64,000 nt of DNA from Brevibacterium sp. S22 (GCF_004745485.1 NZ_RHFG01000007.1:1-64000), one strand, 5' to 3'; numbered from the stretch's first letter, positions 17,169 through 26,209 are shown. Notes: generated by a model from the letters alone, not told the origin. Program-made: numbers and translations.

Positions 17169-17726
17169 TCAGTCACTCGGTTCGTAGGCCGAATACACGA
17201 TCCCGCTGGGGAACGGCTTCGAATCGATGAGCCGCAGTCGAGGCGGCCTGGCCGAGTGTGCTCCGTCGTGGAAGAATCCGCGTCCGCGCCCCTGCCATAC
17301 CGGGTAGGTGAACATCCGATACTCATCGACCAGGCCCTCTGCGATGAGTTCGTGCGCCAGTGTGATGCTGCCGGTGACGATGGCATCGCGCCCCGGCTCC
17401 TCACGCAGAGCCGCGACCGCCCGCATGGGTTCTTCGCTGACGACCTGGGTATTCTGCCAGTCCGGTTCGGTCAGCGTCGATGAAACGACGCGTTTGTCGA
17501 CCTGGTTCAGATGGGCCGCGACCCCGGTGGTGTCATCGGTCTGGGCAGGCCAATAGCTGCGGAAGTCTTCGAACGTCTGCCGGCCGAGCAGCAGCACATC
17601 CTCATTCGCGGACTGCCGCATGAGTTCGGCCGTGAGCTCCTCATCCTGGGCCTGCGGATCGAACCAGTCGTCGAGCATCTCGACACGGCCGTCGAGGGTG
17701 ATGTTCTGAGTGATGATGATGCGCAC
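17169..17726 (-). CDS. RibD C-terminal/dihydrofolate-reductase-like protein
   Basis: A 185-residue protein of the RibD_C/DHFR fold, starting with RIIITQNITLDGRVEMLDDWF and holding LLLGRQTFEDFRSYWP, VVSSTL and VTGSITLAHELI. Relatives are NAD(P)H-dependent reductases with unassigned substrates. The start is a GTG seven bases after AGGAG; an ATG five codons upstream overlaps that site. It converges with the HxlR gene across 35 bp. Confidence 0.85.
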   Translation of the reverse strand: MRIIITQNITLDGRVEMLDDWFDPQAQDEELTAELMRQSANEDVLLLGRQTFEDFRSYWPAQTDDTTGVAAHLNQVDKRVVSSTLTEPDWQNTQVVSEEPMRAVAALREEPGRDAIVTGSITLAHELIAEGLVDEYRMFTYPVWQGRGRGFFHDGAHSARPPRLRLIDSKPFPSGIVYSAYEPSD

Positions 17727-17908
17727 GGTCGGTCTCCTCATTGAGCGTCGTGGGTGATCAACACTACTTGCCCGCGGAGGACGGCGATAGAGGGCGACGA
17801 GACCCAGGAGAAGACCCGGAGGAGGTGCCCGTCCAGTCAGGGGTCGTGCGAGTTCACCATCGGGGCATAGATTGGACTCAGCATCCGACTCATACCACGA
17901 GGAGCCCC

Positions 17909-19111
17909 ATGACCACCCCGGATTTCCGCACCGAAGCGCAGGGCCACCTCGGCGATCTCATCTCCCTGCGCCGAAAGCTCCAAGCGAATCCCGAACTCGG
18001 CTACGATCTTCCCTTCACTCAGCAGACAGTGCTTGACGAGCTCGCCGGGCTGGGACTCGAGATCACCACGGGTGACTCGTTGACCTCGGTGGTGGCCGTC
18101 CTCAAGGGCGGGAGTCCCGGGCCCGCGGTGCTGTTGCGCGGGGACATGGACGCGCTGCCGGTCGTCGAGGACACCGGCTTGGACTTCGCGTCGACGAACG
18201 GGAACATGCACGCGTGCGGGCACGACCTGCACACGGCCGGTCTCGTCGGCGCCGCCCGCCTGCTCGCCGCGCACCGGGAAGAGATCCCCGGTTCGATCAT
18301 CTTCATGTTCCAACCCGCCGAGGAGGTCGAGGGCGGTGCAGAACCGATGATCGCCGAGGGCGTGCTCGACGCTGCCGGCGTCCCCGTCGTCGCTGCCTAC
18401 GGGGTTCACGTCGAAGCCGATGTGCGCGGTCGCTTCACGACGAAGGGCGGCCCACTCATGGCCGGTTTCGCCGACCTGAGCCTGACCGTCCACGGCGCCG
18501 GCGGACACAGCAGCCAGCCGCAGGCGACCCGCGATCCCGTGCCCGCACTCGCCGAGGTGGTGCTGGCGCTGAATACGATGACCGGCCGGTCCTTCGACAT
18601 CTTCGACCCCGTCGTCGTCTCGGTCACCCAGCTCGAAGCCGCGCAGGCCAGCAACGTCATCCCGGACTCGGCGAAGCTCACCGCCTCCATCCGCTTCCTC
18701 TCCGCGGAATCGCTGGCACTGCTCGAGGAGCGGGTCACCGAGATCGCTGAGAACATCGCCCGGGCGCACCGCTGCACCGCCGAGGTGGACTTCCAGGTGG
18801 GATTCCCCGTGACCGTGAACAGCCCCGCCGAGTCAGCGGTCGTGCTTGACCGGTTGAGCGAGGTGTTCGGGACTGAGCAGGTCGTTGAGATGGAGCATCC
18901 GCGGATGGGCTCCGAGGACTTCTCGTTCGTGCTGCAGAAGGTGCCCGGCACATTTGTCTTCCTCGGGGCGACTCCCGAGGGCATCGACCCCGACGCGGAG
19001 ACGAACCACTCGCCCAGGGTGGTCTTCGACGACGGGCTGCTCGGCGATCAGGCCGCGGCGCTTGCCCACCTCGCTTTCACACGGTTGGCGGACGAGGCTG
19101 TGCAGGGCTGA
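17909..19111 (+). CDS. M20 family amidohydrolase (aminoacylase/hippurate hydrolase type)
   Basis: A zinc-dependent M20D amidohydrolase of 400 residues that would split N-acyl amino acids or similar amides. Metal-site motifs are in order: GDMDALPVVEDTG, HACGHDLHTA, PAEEVEGGAEPM with the catalytic Glu pair, and HPRMGSEDFSFVL near the end. The dimerisation domain lies between. CGAGGAG precedes the ATG. The 3' end is tandemly duplicated across the stop codon. It converges with the BCCT gene; no regulator is adjacent. Confidence 0.92.
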   Translation: MTTPDFRTEAQGHLGDLISLRRKLQANPELGYDLPFTQQTVLDELAGLGLEITTGDSLTSVVAVLKGGSPGPAVLLRGDMDALPVVEDTGLDFASTNGNMHACGHDLHTAGLVGAARLLAAHREEIPGSIIFMFQPAEEVEGGAEPMIAEGVLDAAGVPVVAAYGVHVEADVRGRFTTKGGPLMAGFADLSLTVHGAGGHSSQPQATRDPVPALAEVVLALNTMTGRSFDIFDPVVVSVTQLEAAQASNVIPDSAKLTASIRFLSAESLALLEERVTEIAENIARAHRCTAEVDFQVGFPVTVNSPAESAVVLDRLSEVFGTEQVVEMEHPRMGSEDFSFVLQKVPGTFVFLGATPEGIDPDAETNHSPRVVFDDGLLGDQAAALAHLAFTRLADEAVQG

Positions 19112-19148
19112 GGCTGCGGTTGGCGGACGAAGCGGAGGGCTGAGGATG
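19082..19148. repeat. Tandem duplication across the M20 stop codon
   Basis: About 35 bp beginning CGGTTGGCGGACGA and ending GGGCTGAGG occurs twice in tandem. The first copy includes the stop codon of the M20 gene; the second copy downstream is shortened by three bases and would encode the same last residues. It looks like a recent slippage event at the 3' end. Confidence 0.7.
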
Positions 19149-19159
19149 GGCCCTGCCGG

Positions 19160-19227
19160 CGAAACAACGGTGGAGCGCCGAGACGTGGGCGCGCACACCG
19201 TTGTCTCGACGCTCCGGCGTTGCTTCG
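19160..19227. repeat. 68-bp palindromic element, family A, copy 2
   Basis: It runs from CGAAACAACGGTGGAGCGCC to GCTCCGGCGTTGCTTCG, 68 bp, with several arm mismatches. It lies between the convergent M20 and BCCT genes. Confidence 0.75.
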
Positions 19228-19277
19228 ACGAAGCTCGGCCCTGCGCAGCGCGTCTCCTCGCAGTTCGCAGGCATTCT

Positions 19278-19327
19278 CTGGTCGTTCCACGTGGTTTGCG
19301 GCGACGAGAACGCCGTGGATCGACCAG
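19278..19327. repeat. 50-bp hairpin repeat, family B, complete copy
   Basis: CTGGTCGTTCCACG at the left pairs with CGTGGATCGACCAG at the right with one mismatch, around a loop containing GCGGCGACGAGAAC. The same length and layout recur at 34415-34464. Confidence 0.7.
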
Positions 19328-19427
19328 CGAGTAAGCATGCGCGCTGCATGGGCACAGGAGTGTGCGGAATGGAGGTCGATTTCGCTGCGAGGCGTGGTTC
19401 TTGGTGCACTGGGTCCCGGTCAGCAGC

Positions 19428-21038
19428 TCAGAGCCCGAGGACCCGTCGCTCACGAGCGATCTCTTCGACTACTTGATGATCATTGCGCAGCTCTTTGATC
19501 AGTGCGATGCCGAGAATGATGACGATGACCGTAAACGGCACTGCTGACAGCATTGCCGCTTGCTGCAGCGCTTGGAGTCCGCCGAGCAGCAGCAGGACGA
19601 CGGCGGAAGCGCCGGTGAGTATTCCCCACGTCGCGATCACTGGTCGGCGGGGTTCGAACGAACCTCGGGACGACAGCGAACTCAAGACGAAGGTGTTGGA
19701 GTCGGCAGAAGAGACGAAGAACAGAATGACCATGAAGATCGTGAAGATCGAGGACAGCAGCGAAATCGGCAGTTGGTCGAGCAGACTGAAGAATGCTGTG
19801 TCCAAATTGTCCTGAGTCGCCTGCCCGATCGACGCTCCGTCCATGTCGAGCTTGATCGCAGAGCCTCCCATGACGGTGAACCACAGGAAGAACACGGCAC
19901 TCGGAACCAGGAGGACGCCTGCGACGAATTGGCGGATCGTGCGGCCCTTGGAGATCTTGGCCAGGAAGATGCCGACGAATGCACTCCAGGACAGCCACCA
20001 AGCCATCATGAAGTAGGTCCAGCTGAGCATCCATTCGCTGTCTTCGGCGTTTGACGGGGTCATGAAGCTGAGCTGCAGAAAGTCTCCTGCGAACGAACCC
20101 ACGGAGCGGACGAACAGGTTGGAGACGAAGCCGCTTGGGCCAGTGATGAAGACGAACAGTCCCAGTATCGTTGCCATGGTCAGCGTGATCTGAGAGATGT
20201 ATTTGATTCCTCGGCTCACTCCCGACAATGCAGATCCGGTGAAGAGCAGTGTCAGCACCGCGATCACAATGATCTGCAGAAGGATTGTCGAGTCGATGCC
20301 GAAGATGGTGTTGAGACCTTCTCCGATCTGTGATGCTCCGAGCCCGAGTGATGTCGTTGTGCCGAACAGCGTGGCAATGATGGTGAGAATGTCGATGAAG
20401 TTGCCCACCCAGCCGTCGACGAAGCGACCGAGCACCGGACGCAGCATCGTAGAGACAAGAGCCGGTCGGCCCTTGCGGTGGGTCGAGTAGCCGATGGCCA
20501 AACCGAATACGCCGAAGATCGCCCAGGCTTGGAAGCCCCAGTCGAGATAGGAGAACTGCATTGCGCGGATCGCCGCATTCATCGTTTCTGGTTCCGCCAA
20601 CCCGTGCGGCGGAACCATGAAATGCGACATCGGTTCGGCAACTCCATAGCTGACGAGACCGATTCCCATCACTGCAGCGAGGACCATAGCCAGCCAAGTG
20701 ATGGTGCTGTATTCGGGTCGTGAGTCTTCTGAACCGAGTCGAATGCGGCCGAACCGGCTTGCTGCGAACCAGACGAGCATGACGATAGCCGCGAATGGGA
20801 CGACCAGATAGATCCACCCGATTCCCGAGGCCACGGAATTCATTGCCGAGGTCATGATGGCACCGAGGCTCTCAGGAGACAGCGCAGCCCACAGGACGAA
20901 TGCAATCACAAACCCGACCGACCAGAGGAAGACCCTTCCCACTGAACGGATTGCGCCGCCGCCTGTGTCTTGATCGGTATCTCTTGTCAGGTGCGACGAA
21001 TCGCCTGGTTGTACCTCTTGGTCTTCTAGCATCGACAT
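19428..21038 (-). CDS. BCCT-family transporter (betaine/choline/carnitine type)
   Basis: A 12-helix secondary carrier of 536 residues. The signature WWLSWSAFVGIFLAKISKG in the helix 8 region followed by RTIRQFVAGVLLVPS defines the family. An acidic N-terminal tail precedes helix 1. Substrates are quaternary amines or similar; glycine betaine import would feed the demethylation genes at 37-44 kb. I chose the ATG six bases after GGAG; a TTG and another ATG slightly upstream are less well placed. Codon use is less GC-rich than neighbouring genes. Confidence 0.92.
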   Translation of the reverse strand: MSMLEDQEVQPGDSSHLTRDTDQDTGGGAIRSVGRVFLWSVGFVIAFVLWAALSPESLGAIMTSAMNSVASGIGWIYLVVPFAAIVMLVWFAASRFGRIRLGSEDSRPEYSTITWLAMVLAAVMGIGLVSYGVAEPMSHFMVPPHGLAEPETMNAAIRAMQFSYLDWGFQAWAIFGVFGLAIGYSTHRKGRPALVSTMLRPVLGRFVDGWVGNFIDILTIIATLFGTTTSLGLGASQIGEGLNTIFGIDSTILLQIIVIAVLTLLFTGSALSGVSRGIKYISQITLTMATILGLFVFITGPSGFVSNLFVRSVGSFAGDFLQLSFMTPSNAEDSEWMLSWTYFMMAWWLSWSAFVGIFLAKISKGRTIRQFVAGVLLVPSAVFFLWFTVMGGSAIKLDMDGASIGQATQDNLDTAFFSLLDQLPISLLSSIFTIFMVILFFVSSADSNTFVLSSLSSRGSFEPRRPVIATWGILTGASAVVLLLLGGLQALQQAAMLSAVPFTVIVIILGIALIKELRNDHQVVEEIARERRVLGL

Positions 21039-21202
21039 CATTGTCTCCAAATGTGGGTGGGTGAACCTTGACGCAGTGAAAAGGGGCTATCGGAAGAAAG
21101 TCTCGAGCTTCTTCGCCGACTGCCATGCGGAATGCAGCAGTGAGTGGTGGAAATGACAGCGAACGAGGCTCCGCGAACAAGTGGGTCCGTGGAGCCTCGT
21201 CG

Positions 21203-22162
21203 TCACAGTGCGGTGAGGTCTTCGCTGTCGTAGAAGCGACCCGCCTTGTAGATCATCGGTTCGTCCTCGGTCGCCTCGGCGCTGCGGACGCGGCCGATGA
21301 AGACCGTGTGGGTCAGTGCCTGGAAGCGCTCCTTGATCTCGACCTCGATCGACGCTGCCGAGCCGTCGATGAGCGGTGATCCGCCGGCACCCTGGTGCCA
21401 GTCCAGCTCGGCGAACTTGTCCGCGCCCTTCGCCGCGAAGGTGCCGATGGTGTCCCGTTGATTCCGACTCATGATGTTGATGCCCATGTGTGTCGAGCGG
21501 AAGAGTGCGGGGTAGGTCGACGAGGTCTTCTGCACGCACACGAGCACGAGTGGCGGGTCGAGGGAGACCGAATTGTAGGAGTTGACCGCCAGTCCCCGAG
21601 GCTTGCCGTCCTCGTCGGTGGTGGTCACGACGGTGACGCCGGTGACGAACTGCCGGTTGAAGGCCTTGAGCGCATCGGCCGAGGGCTCGCCGGAGAGATC
21701 GTCGGTGACGACCTCGGGCTGGGTCTCGAACGCCGAGGCCAGGGACTTCAGTCCCAGGTCGGACAGCAGTTCGTGGGCATCCCAGGTGACCTCCTCGCGG
21801 GCGATCCGGTCCCCGTCGAAGCTGATGAGGTTCGATCCGTGCGTCGTCACAGACTGCCCGGTGGGCGGGACGTCGTTGAGCGGCTGTGTGAAGGTGCCTG
21901 TCGAGTGCCAGTAGATCGCACCCTGATCGCCTTCGATGAGGATGTGGTCGATCGTCGTTGTCAGGTCGGGGAAGGCAGCGCGGATCTCGCTGATCTCGGC
22001 CTTCGTCTCCGCGGCGGTCATCGTCCGACCGGAGTTCGCGGATACTCGCTGATAGCCATCGGTGAAGAGTGAATCGAGCGCATCGGTGCGCCCGTGGTCC
22101 CATGCCTCCTGCCAAACGGTGCGGATTTCTGTCTTGAGCTGTTCAATCGTGATCTGTTGCAT
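21203..22162 (-). CDS. SnoaL-like domain fused to a flavin reductase domain
   Basis: A two-domain protein of 319 residues. Residues 1-135 look like the SnoaL/NTF2-like fold (WQEAWDHGRTDALDSLFTDGY, WHSTGTFTQPLNDVPPTGQ). Residues about 160-319 are a flavin reductase-like domain (FVTGVTVVTT, GLAVNSYNSVSLDPPLVLVC, GVNIMS-like GINIMSRNQ). The reductase half would supply reduced flavin to the luciferase-like monooxygenase of the divergent operon. The SnoaL half may handle the product. No ribosome binding site is seen; a TTGACG-18-TACGCT promoter places transcription almost at the ATG. I do not know this fusion as a characterised enzyme. Confidence 0.85.
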   Translation of the reverse strand: MQQITIEQLKTEIRTVWQEAWDHGRTDALDSLFTDGYQRVSANSGRTMTAAETKAEISEIRAAFPDLTTTIDHILIEGDQGAIYWHSTGTFTQPLNDVPPTGQSVTTHGSNLISFDGDRIAREEVTWDAHELLSDLGLKSLASAFETQPEVVTDDLSGEPSADALKAFNRQFVTGVTVVTTTDEDGKPRGLAVNSYNSVSLDPPLVLVCVQKTSSTYPALFRSTHMGINIMSRNQRDTIGTFAAKGADKFAELDWHQGAGGSPLIDGSAASIEVEIKERFQALTHTVFIGRVRSAEATEDEPMIYKAGRFYDSEDLTAL

Positions 22163-22199
22163 GCTAGGTAGCGTAGATTTAATGTGATGCATTCGTCAA
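22155..22199 (-). promoter_or_regulatory. Promoter and operator of the SnoaL-flavin reductase gene
   Basis: On the minus strand TTGACG (22194-22199), an 18-bp spacer and TACGCT (22170-22175) form a promoter whose start would fall at or beside the ATG. The spacer contains ATGCATCACA, and GCATGCAACA lies over the start codon. Both resemble the operator word at the divergent promoter and at the GntR gene. Confidence 0.6.
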
Positions 22200-22242
22200 T
22201 ACTTCGGGAAAAACTCGTATTTAGCGCGGAATCACCGATCTG

Positions 22243-22286
22243 TTGACATGCTTCGATGCATGCAAGTAGATTTCATGTATGCAACA
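22243..22286 (+). promoter_or_regulatory. Promoter with two GntR-type operators for the AA_synth operon
   Basis: TTGACA (22243-22248), 18 bp and TAGATT (22267-22272). The spacer carries TTCGATGCATGCAAG (22252-22266), and a second site ATTTCATGTATGCAACA (22270-22286) overlaps the -10 and likely start. The first matches TTTCGATGCATGCAACA in the promoter of the GntR gene at 28.15 kb, where the 18-bp spacing is the same. Repression by that GntR protein is the simplest reading. Confidence 0.75.
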
Positions 22287-22304
22287 ACCACGAGAGAAGG
22301 ACGC

Positions 22305-23015
22305 ATGACCACCACAACGACACGGACGCAGGAGCCTGGCCTCGAACGACACGGCGCCGGCCTCGGCCGATCCGTCGACTTCGATGAGCTGCCGGCAGAC
22401 TTCGACGAACTCGCGTGGCGGCTCGGCGTCCGCACGATCACCGTGCAGCAGGAGGAGATCCTTGCCGACGGTGGAGAGGACCTGTCGACTCCGCTGAAGC
22501 AGGCGGCCGCGATCGCTGTTCTCGCCAACCCCTGGGCGGGCACAGGCACGCAGGCCGACCTCGCGCCCGCCGCCGAACAGGTGGCGCCCGTGCTCGCGAA
22601 GGTGCTCACGGACCGTCTGCTCGACGCACTCGGCCCGGCCTCGTCGATCGAGGCCTTCGGCAAGGGTGCCGTGGTCGGCACGAATGGAGAGCTCGAACAT
22701 GCCGGAGCTCTCATCCACACCCCATACTTCGGCAATATCATGCGGGAGATGCTCGAAGGCACCTCGGTGCTCTGCTTCGCCGACGGACGGTCGGCCGCCT
22801 CGGCGACGATCCGGGTCCCGATGTGGCACAAGACCCACGCCACCTCACGTGACCATTACCAGACCATCGACCTGCGACTGGCCGACTCCCCGAAGGCGGA
22901 CGAGCTCTGTGTCATCGCGGCGGCCTCGACCGGGCCGAGGCCCTTCGCCCGCATCGGCGACCGCCGCACCGACGGCACCGTGACCACCGACATCCTGAAA
23001 GGACTGACGAAATGA
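22305..23015 (+). CDS. AA_synth (PF06684-like) family protein, paralogue 1
   Basis: A 236-residue protein of the so-called amino acid synthesis family, whose biochemical role is not established. Family marks are ILADGGEDLSTPLKQAAAIAVLANPWAGTGTQ, GKGAVVGTNGELEHAGALIHTPYFG and a C-terminal DELCVIAAASTGPRP. An N-terminal 35-residue extension is polar. GAGAGAAGGA lies upstream of the ATG, and the end overlaps the next gene by ATGA. The next gene is a shorter paralogue, so the two may form a heteromer. Confidence 0.82.
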   Translation: MTTTTTRTQEPGLERHGAGLGRSVDFDELPADFDELAWRLGVRTITVQQEEILADGGEDLSTPLKQAAAIAVLANPWAGTGTQADLAPAAEQVAPVLAKVLTDRLLDALGPASSIEAFGKGAVVGTNGELEHAGALIHTPYFGNIMREMLEGTSVLCFADGRSAASATIRVPMWHKTHATSRDHYQTIDLRLADSPKADELCVIAAASTGPRPFARIGDRRTDGTVTTDILKGLTK

Positions 23016-23563
23016 AGATTCGCAAGATCACGACAGTGACCGAGGAGATCCTCGCCGAGGGCGGACGGAAGACCGACCCCGTCGTCACCGTGGCGGCCGT
23101 GGCCGCGGTCATCGACAACCCCTGGGCAGGACAGGGCTTCGTCGAGGACCTGGCCGAAGGCATCGACGCGACGGCCAGCGAACTCGGCGCCGTCCTCGCC
23201 CCCCGGGTCATGGACGCCCTGGGCGGATCGCTCGAGGCCTACGGCAAGGCCGCGATCGTCGGCCTCGACGGGGAGATCGAGCACGGCTCGGCGCTCATCC
23301 ACACCCTCAAATTCGGCAACCACTTCCGTGACGCAGCCCAGGCGTCGACCCTGCTGCCCGCCGTGGAGAAGCGCGGAGAGGCCGGAGCGGTGTTCGACAT
23401 TCCGCTCAAGCACTTCACCGACGCCACCATCCGCTCCCATCATCAGACCTTCGAGTGGAGAGTCGCCGACGCTCCGCACGCCGGTGAGATCCTCATCGCG
23501 CTCGCCGGATCCACCGGCGGACGCCCGCAGCAGCGGCTCGCCTCGCTGTCGACGGAACAATAG
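23012..23563 (+). CDS. AA_synth (PF06684-like) family protein, paralogue 2
   Basis: A 183-residue paralogue of the preceding protein, with IRKITTVTEEILAEGGRKTDP, AAVIDNPWAGQGFVEDL, GKAAIVGLDGEIEHGSALIHT and EILIALAGSTGGRP at matching places. It keeps the family core without the N-terminal extension. Translational coupling (ATGA) and the shared motifs point to joint function. The Glu/His pair in EIEHGSALIH is conserved in both copies and may be catalytic, but this is a guess. Confidence 0.82.
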   Translation: MKIRKITTVTEEILAEGGRKTDPVVTVAAVAAVIDNPWAGQGFVEDLAEGIDATASELGAVLAPRVMDALGGSLEAYGKAAIVGLDGEIEHGSALIHTLKFGNHFRDAAQASTLLPAVEKRGEAGAVFDIPLKHFTDATIRSHHQTFEWRVADAPHAGEILIALAGSTGGRPQQRLASLSTEQ

Positions 23564-23578
23564 GAAGCGAGTCCAACG

Positions 23579-24427
23579 ATGCCGACCGACGATGACGTCC
23601 CCGTCGTGCTCCTCCACGGAGTCGGTCTCGACCACACCGTGTGGTCACGGGTCGAATCACGCTTGGGCAGGACCACCTCGGCGATCGATCTGCCCGGTCA
23701 CGGGCGGCAGCCCCGGCTGAGCGAACCCACGGACCTGGCCGAGATGGCCGCGGACGTGCTCGAGCGGATGCCGGCCGGGCCCGTCCACCTCGTCGGGTTC
23801 TCACTCGGTTCGCTCATCGCCCAGCAGATCGCGATCGAGTCGCCCGAGCGTGTACGAAGCCTCGCCTGCGTGAGCTCCGTGTGCGCTCGCACCGACGACG
23901 ATTCCGCCGCGGTGCGGGGACGTCTCGAGGGAGCTGGCGCGGATTTCCCCGGGAGCATGGAACGGGCGCTCGAGCGCTGGTTCCCCGCCGAGGCGGCCGC
24001 TGAGGCCGGCGCTGCGTCGTCCGGCGGTGTCGGGAACAGTATCGCCAAGGCGGTCGACAGTTCCGGGGGCGGAGTCGCCGAGGTTCTGCGCGAGGAGATT
24101 CGGCCGGTGCTGTTCGCCAATGATCCCGTCTCCTATCGGCACGCCTACGCGGTCTTCGCCACCGGAGATCGAGAGCTCGCGCCCCGCCTCGGCGAGATCA
24201 CCGCGCCGACCCTGGCGATCACGGGCGAACTCGACCCGGGATCGACCCCGGAGATGAGCCGGCGTCTGGCTGAGCGGATCCCCGATACGCGGGTCGTCGT
24301 CGTCCCGGGAGCCCGCCACATGCTTCCCGTCACCCACGCCGAGGTGCTTGCGGGCCACCTCGGTGCGCTGATCGACAGCACCGCGACCGGTGCCGGCACA
24401 GCATCCCGATCCACCACCGCGCCCTGA
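23579..24427 (+). CDS. Alpha/beta hydrolase
   Basis: A 282-residue hydrolase starting directly with VVLLHGVGLDHTVW. The nucleophile is S75 in GFSLGS; a C-terminal Asp (GELDPGS) and His (GARHMLPVTH) complete a triad. A mid-protein low-complexity patch (EAAAEAGAASSGGVGN) sits in the cap region. It resembles enol-lactone or ester hydrolases such as PcaD, which fits a ring-degradation pathway, but the substrate is not evident. It lies 15 bp after the AA_synth pair and 25 bp before the aldehyde dehydrogenase. Confidence 0.85.
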   Translation: MPTDDDVPVVLLHGVGLDHTVWSRVESRLGRTTSAIDLPGHGRQPRLSEPTDLAEMAADVLERMPAGPVHLVGFSLGSLIAQQIAIESPERVRSLACVSSVCARTDDDSAAVRGRLEGAGADFPGSMERALERWFPAEAAAEAGAASSGGVGNSIAKAVDSSGGGVAEVLREEIRPVLFANDPVSYRHAYAVFATGDRELAPRLGEITAPTLAITGELDPGSTPEMSRRLAERIPDTRVVVVPGARHMLPVTHAEVLAGHLGALIDSTATGAGTASRSTTAP

Positions 24428-24452
24428 TCCACCACACAGAAGGGAGTCGACG

Positions 24453-25934
24453 ATGACTACGCGACTCGACCATTTCATCGCCGGGGAACACCACGTCCCG
24501 GCCGGTGGGGAGTACCTCGAGAGTACGAACCCCGCCACGCTCGAGACCCTCTACACCTTCGCCCGCGGCACCGACGCCGATATCGCCCGCGCCGTCGAGG
24601 CCGCCCAGAAGACCTTCGAATCCACGGCCTGGCAGCGGACGACGCCGACTCAGCGCGGACATCTGCTGCGCCGCTTCGGTGACCTCATCGGGCAGAACGC
24701 CGACGAGCTCGCCCACTTCGAAAGCCAGGACAACGGCAAGCTGCTGCGCGAGATGAAGGGACAGCTGCAGGGGCTGCCCGAGTACCTCTACTACTACGCG
24801 GGGCTGTCCGACAAGGTTCAGGGCTCGCAGATCCCGACGAACTCGCCCGAGGTCATCAACTTCACCCAGCGCGAGGCCCTCGGCGTCGTCGGCCTCATCA
24901 CGCCGTGGAACTCGCCGATGACGCTGACGATCTCGAAGCTCGCCCCGGCGTTGGCGGCCGGCAACACCACGGTCATCAAGCCGAGCGAATACACCTCGCG
25001 GACGGTCCTTCGCCTGGCCGAACTCGCCTATGAGGCGGGCTTCCCCGCCGGCGCGGTCAACGTCGTCACCGGTCTCGGCGCCGAGGCGGGACAGGCCCTC
25101 GTCGACGCACCGCAGCTGGCGAAGATCTCCTTCACCGGATCGACGCGCACGGGTTCGGCCATCGCCCAGTCCGCGGCCGGTCGCTTCATCGGCTCAACCC
25201 TCGAACTCGGCGGAAAATCCCCGAACATCGTCTTCGACGACGCCGATGTGTCCAACGCGGCGATGGGCGTCATCGCCGGGATCTTCGCCGCCGCCGGGCA
25301 GACCTGCATCGCGGGCTCCCGGGTCTTCGTCCAGCGTGGGGTCTACGACGAACTGCTCGAGAAGGTGACCAACAGGGCCGCCTCGATCGTCATCGGCGAT
25401 CCGATGGCCGAGGACACCGAACTCGGACCGCTCGCCTTCGAGTCTCAGCGGGACAAGGTCGAGGAGTACGTCCGCCTCGGCGAGGGTGAGGGCGGACGGA
25501 TCGCCCACGGCGGGAAGCGTCCCGACGTCGGCCTGCCGGGGTACTTCTTCGAACCGACGGTGCTTACGGAGACGACGAACGAGATGCGGATCTGCCAGGA
25601 GGAGATCTTCGGACCGGTCGCCGCGATCATGCCCTTCAACACCGAGGAGGAGGTGCTCGGGCTGGCCAACGACACCGAATACGGGCTGGCCGCCGGCGTG
25701 TGGACGCAGAATCTGGCCCGCGGGATGCGGATGTCCCAACGCCTCGATGCGGGCACTGTGTGGATCAACATGTATCGGGCGATGTCGCCGATGTCCCCGC
25801 GTCAGGGGTTCAAGAACTCCGGTGTGGGCATCGAGCACGGGCTCGAGTCGATGCACGAGTACACGCGGCTCAAAAGCGTGTGGATCAACACCGATGAGGG
25901 CCCGGTCGCCGATCCCTTCGTGCTGGGGAGGTGA
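24453..25934 (+). CDS. Aldehyde dehydrogenase of the catabolic operon
   Basis: An NAD(P)+-dependent aldehyde dehydrogenase of 493 residues. The motifs are TPWNSPMTLTISKLAPALAA, FTGSTRTG, LELGGKSPNIVF with the catalytic Glu, and GQTCIAGSRV with the catalytic Cys. It would oxidise a semialdehyde produced by the monooxygenase/hydrolase steps. AGAAGGGA precedes the ATG. Spacing of a few bases to the tautomerase gene shows co-transcription. Confidence 0.92.
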   Translation: MTTRLDHFIAGEHHVPAGGEYLESTNPATLETLYTFARGTDADIARAVEAAQKTFESTAWQRTTPTQRGHLLRRFGDLIGQNADELAHFESQDNGKLLREMKGQLQGLPEYLYYYAGLSDKVQGSQIPTNSPEVINFTQREALGVVGLITPWNSPMTLTISKLAPALAAGNTTVIKPSEYTSRTVLRLAELAYEAGFPAGAVNVVTGLGAEAGQALVDAPQLAKISFTGSTRTGSAIAQSAAGRFIGSTLELGGKSPNIVFDDADVSNAAMGVIAGIFAAAGQTCIAGSRVFVQRGVYDELLEKVTNRAASIVIGDPMAEDTELGPLAFESQRDKVEEYVRLGEGEGGRIAHGGKRPDVGLPGYFFEPTVLTETTNEMRICQEEIFGPVAAIMPFNTEEEVLGLANDTEYGLAAGVWTQNLARGMRMSQRLDAGTVWINMYRAMSPMSPRQGFKNSGVGIEHGLESMHEYTRLKSVWINTDEGPVADPFVLGR

Positions 25935-25938
25935 ACCG

Positions 25939-26136
25939 ATGCCGCTCATCGACATCTCGATCGCGCGGGGACGGACCCCCGAACAGCTGCGCGCGCTCAT
26001 CGCCGGAGTCCACGAGGCGGCCGCGTCGACGACCGGCGCCGCGGACGAGAACATCACCGTGATCGTCCGCGAGGTCGAGAAGGACCTCTGGTCACGGACG
26101 AACACGACGATCGCCGAACGCGAAGAAGCGAACTAG
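25939..26136 (+). CDS. 4-oxalocrotonate tautomerase-like enzyme
   Basis: A 65-residue tautomerase: after Met removal Pro is the N-terminal catalytic base (MPLIDISIARGRTPEQLRAL). The C-terminal EKDLWSRTNTTIAERE includes a Trp/Arg pair as in 4-OT proteins. It would interconvert enol and keto acids. The start lies four bases after the aldehyde dehydrogenase stop. Its presence argues that the pathway handles dienoic or 2-oxo acids. Confidence 0.88.
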   Translation: MPLIDISIARGRTPEQLRALIAGVHEAAASTTGAADENITVIVREVEKDLWSRTNTTIAEREEAN

Positions 26137-26170
26137 AACGCAGTGGAGGCACGGATGCCTCCGCACTCAT

Positions 26171-26209
26171 CAACAAACACTGCAACAAACGACACTGCAA
26201 CAAACACTG
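26171..26209 (+). repeat. CAACAAAC-repeat leader before the monooxygenase gene
   Basis: CAACAAACACTG, CAACAAACGACACTG and CAACAAACACTG follow one another and end just before TAAGGAGCCATC and the start codon. The run is unstructured and A/C-rich, unlike the surroundings. It may keep the ribosome site open, but this is speculative. Confidence 0.6.

Larger units (their letters stand above)
19112..19427. other. Convergent intergenic region, 316 bp, repeat-rich
   Basis: No gene is supported. It holds the second unit of the stop-codon duplication, the family A palindrome and a complete family B hairpin. Base use changes beyond it: the BCCT gene is visibly less GC-rich than the M20 gene. Confidence 0.6.
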
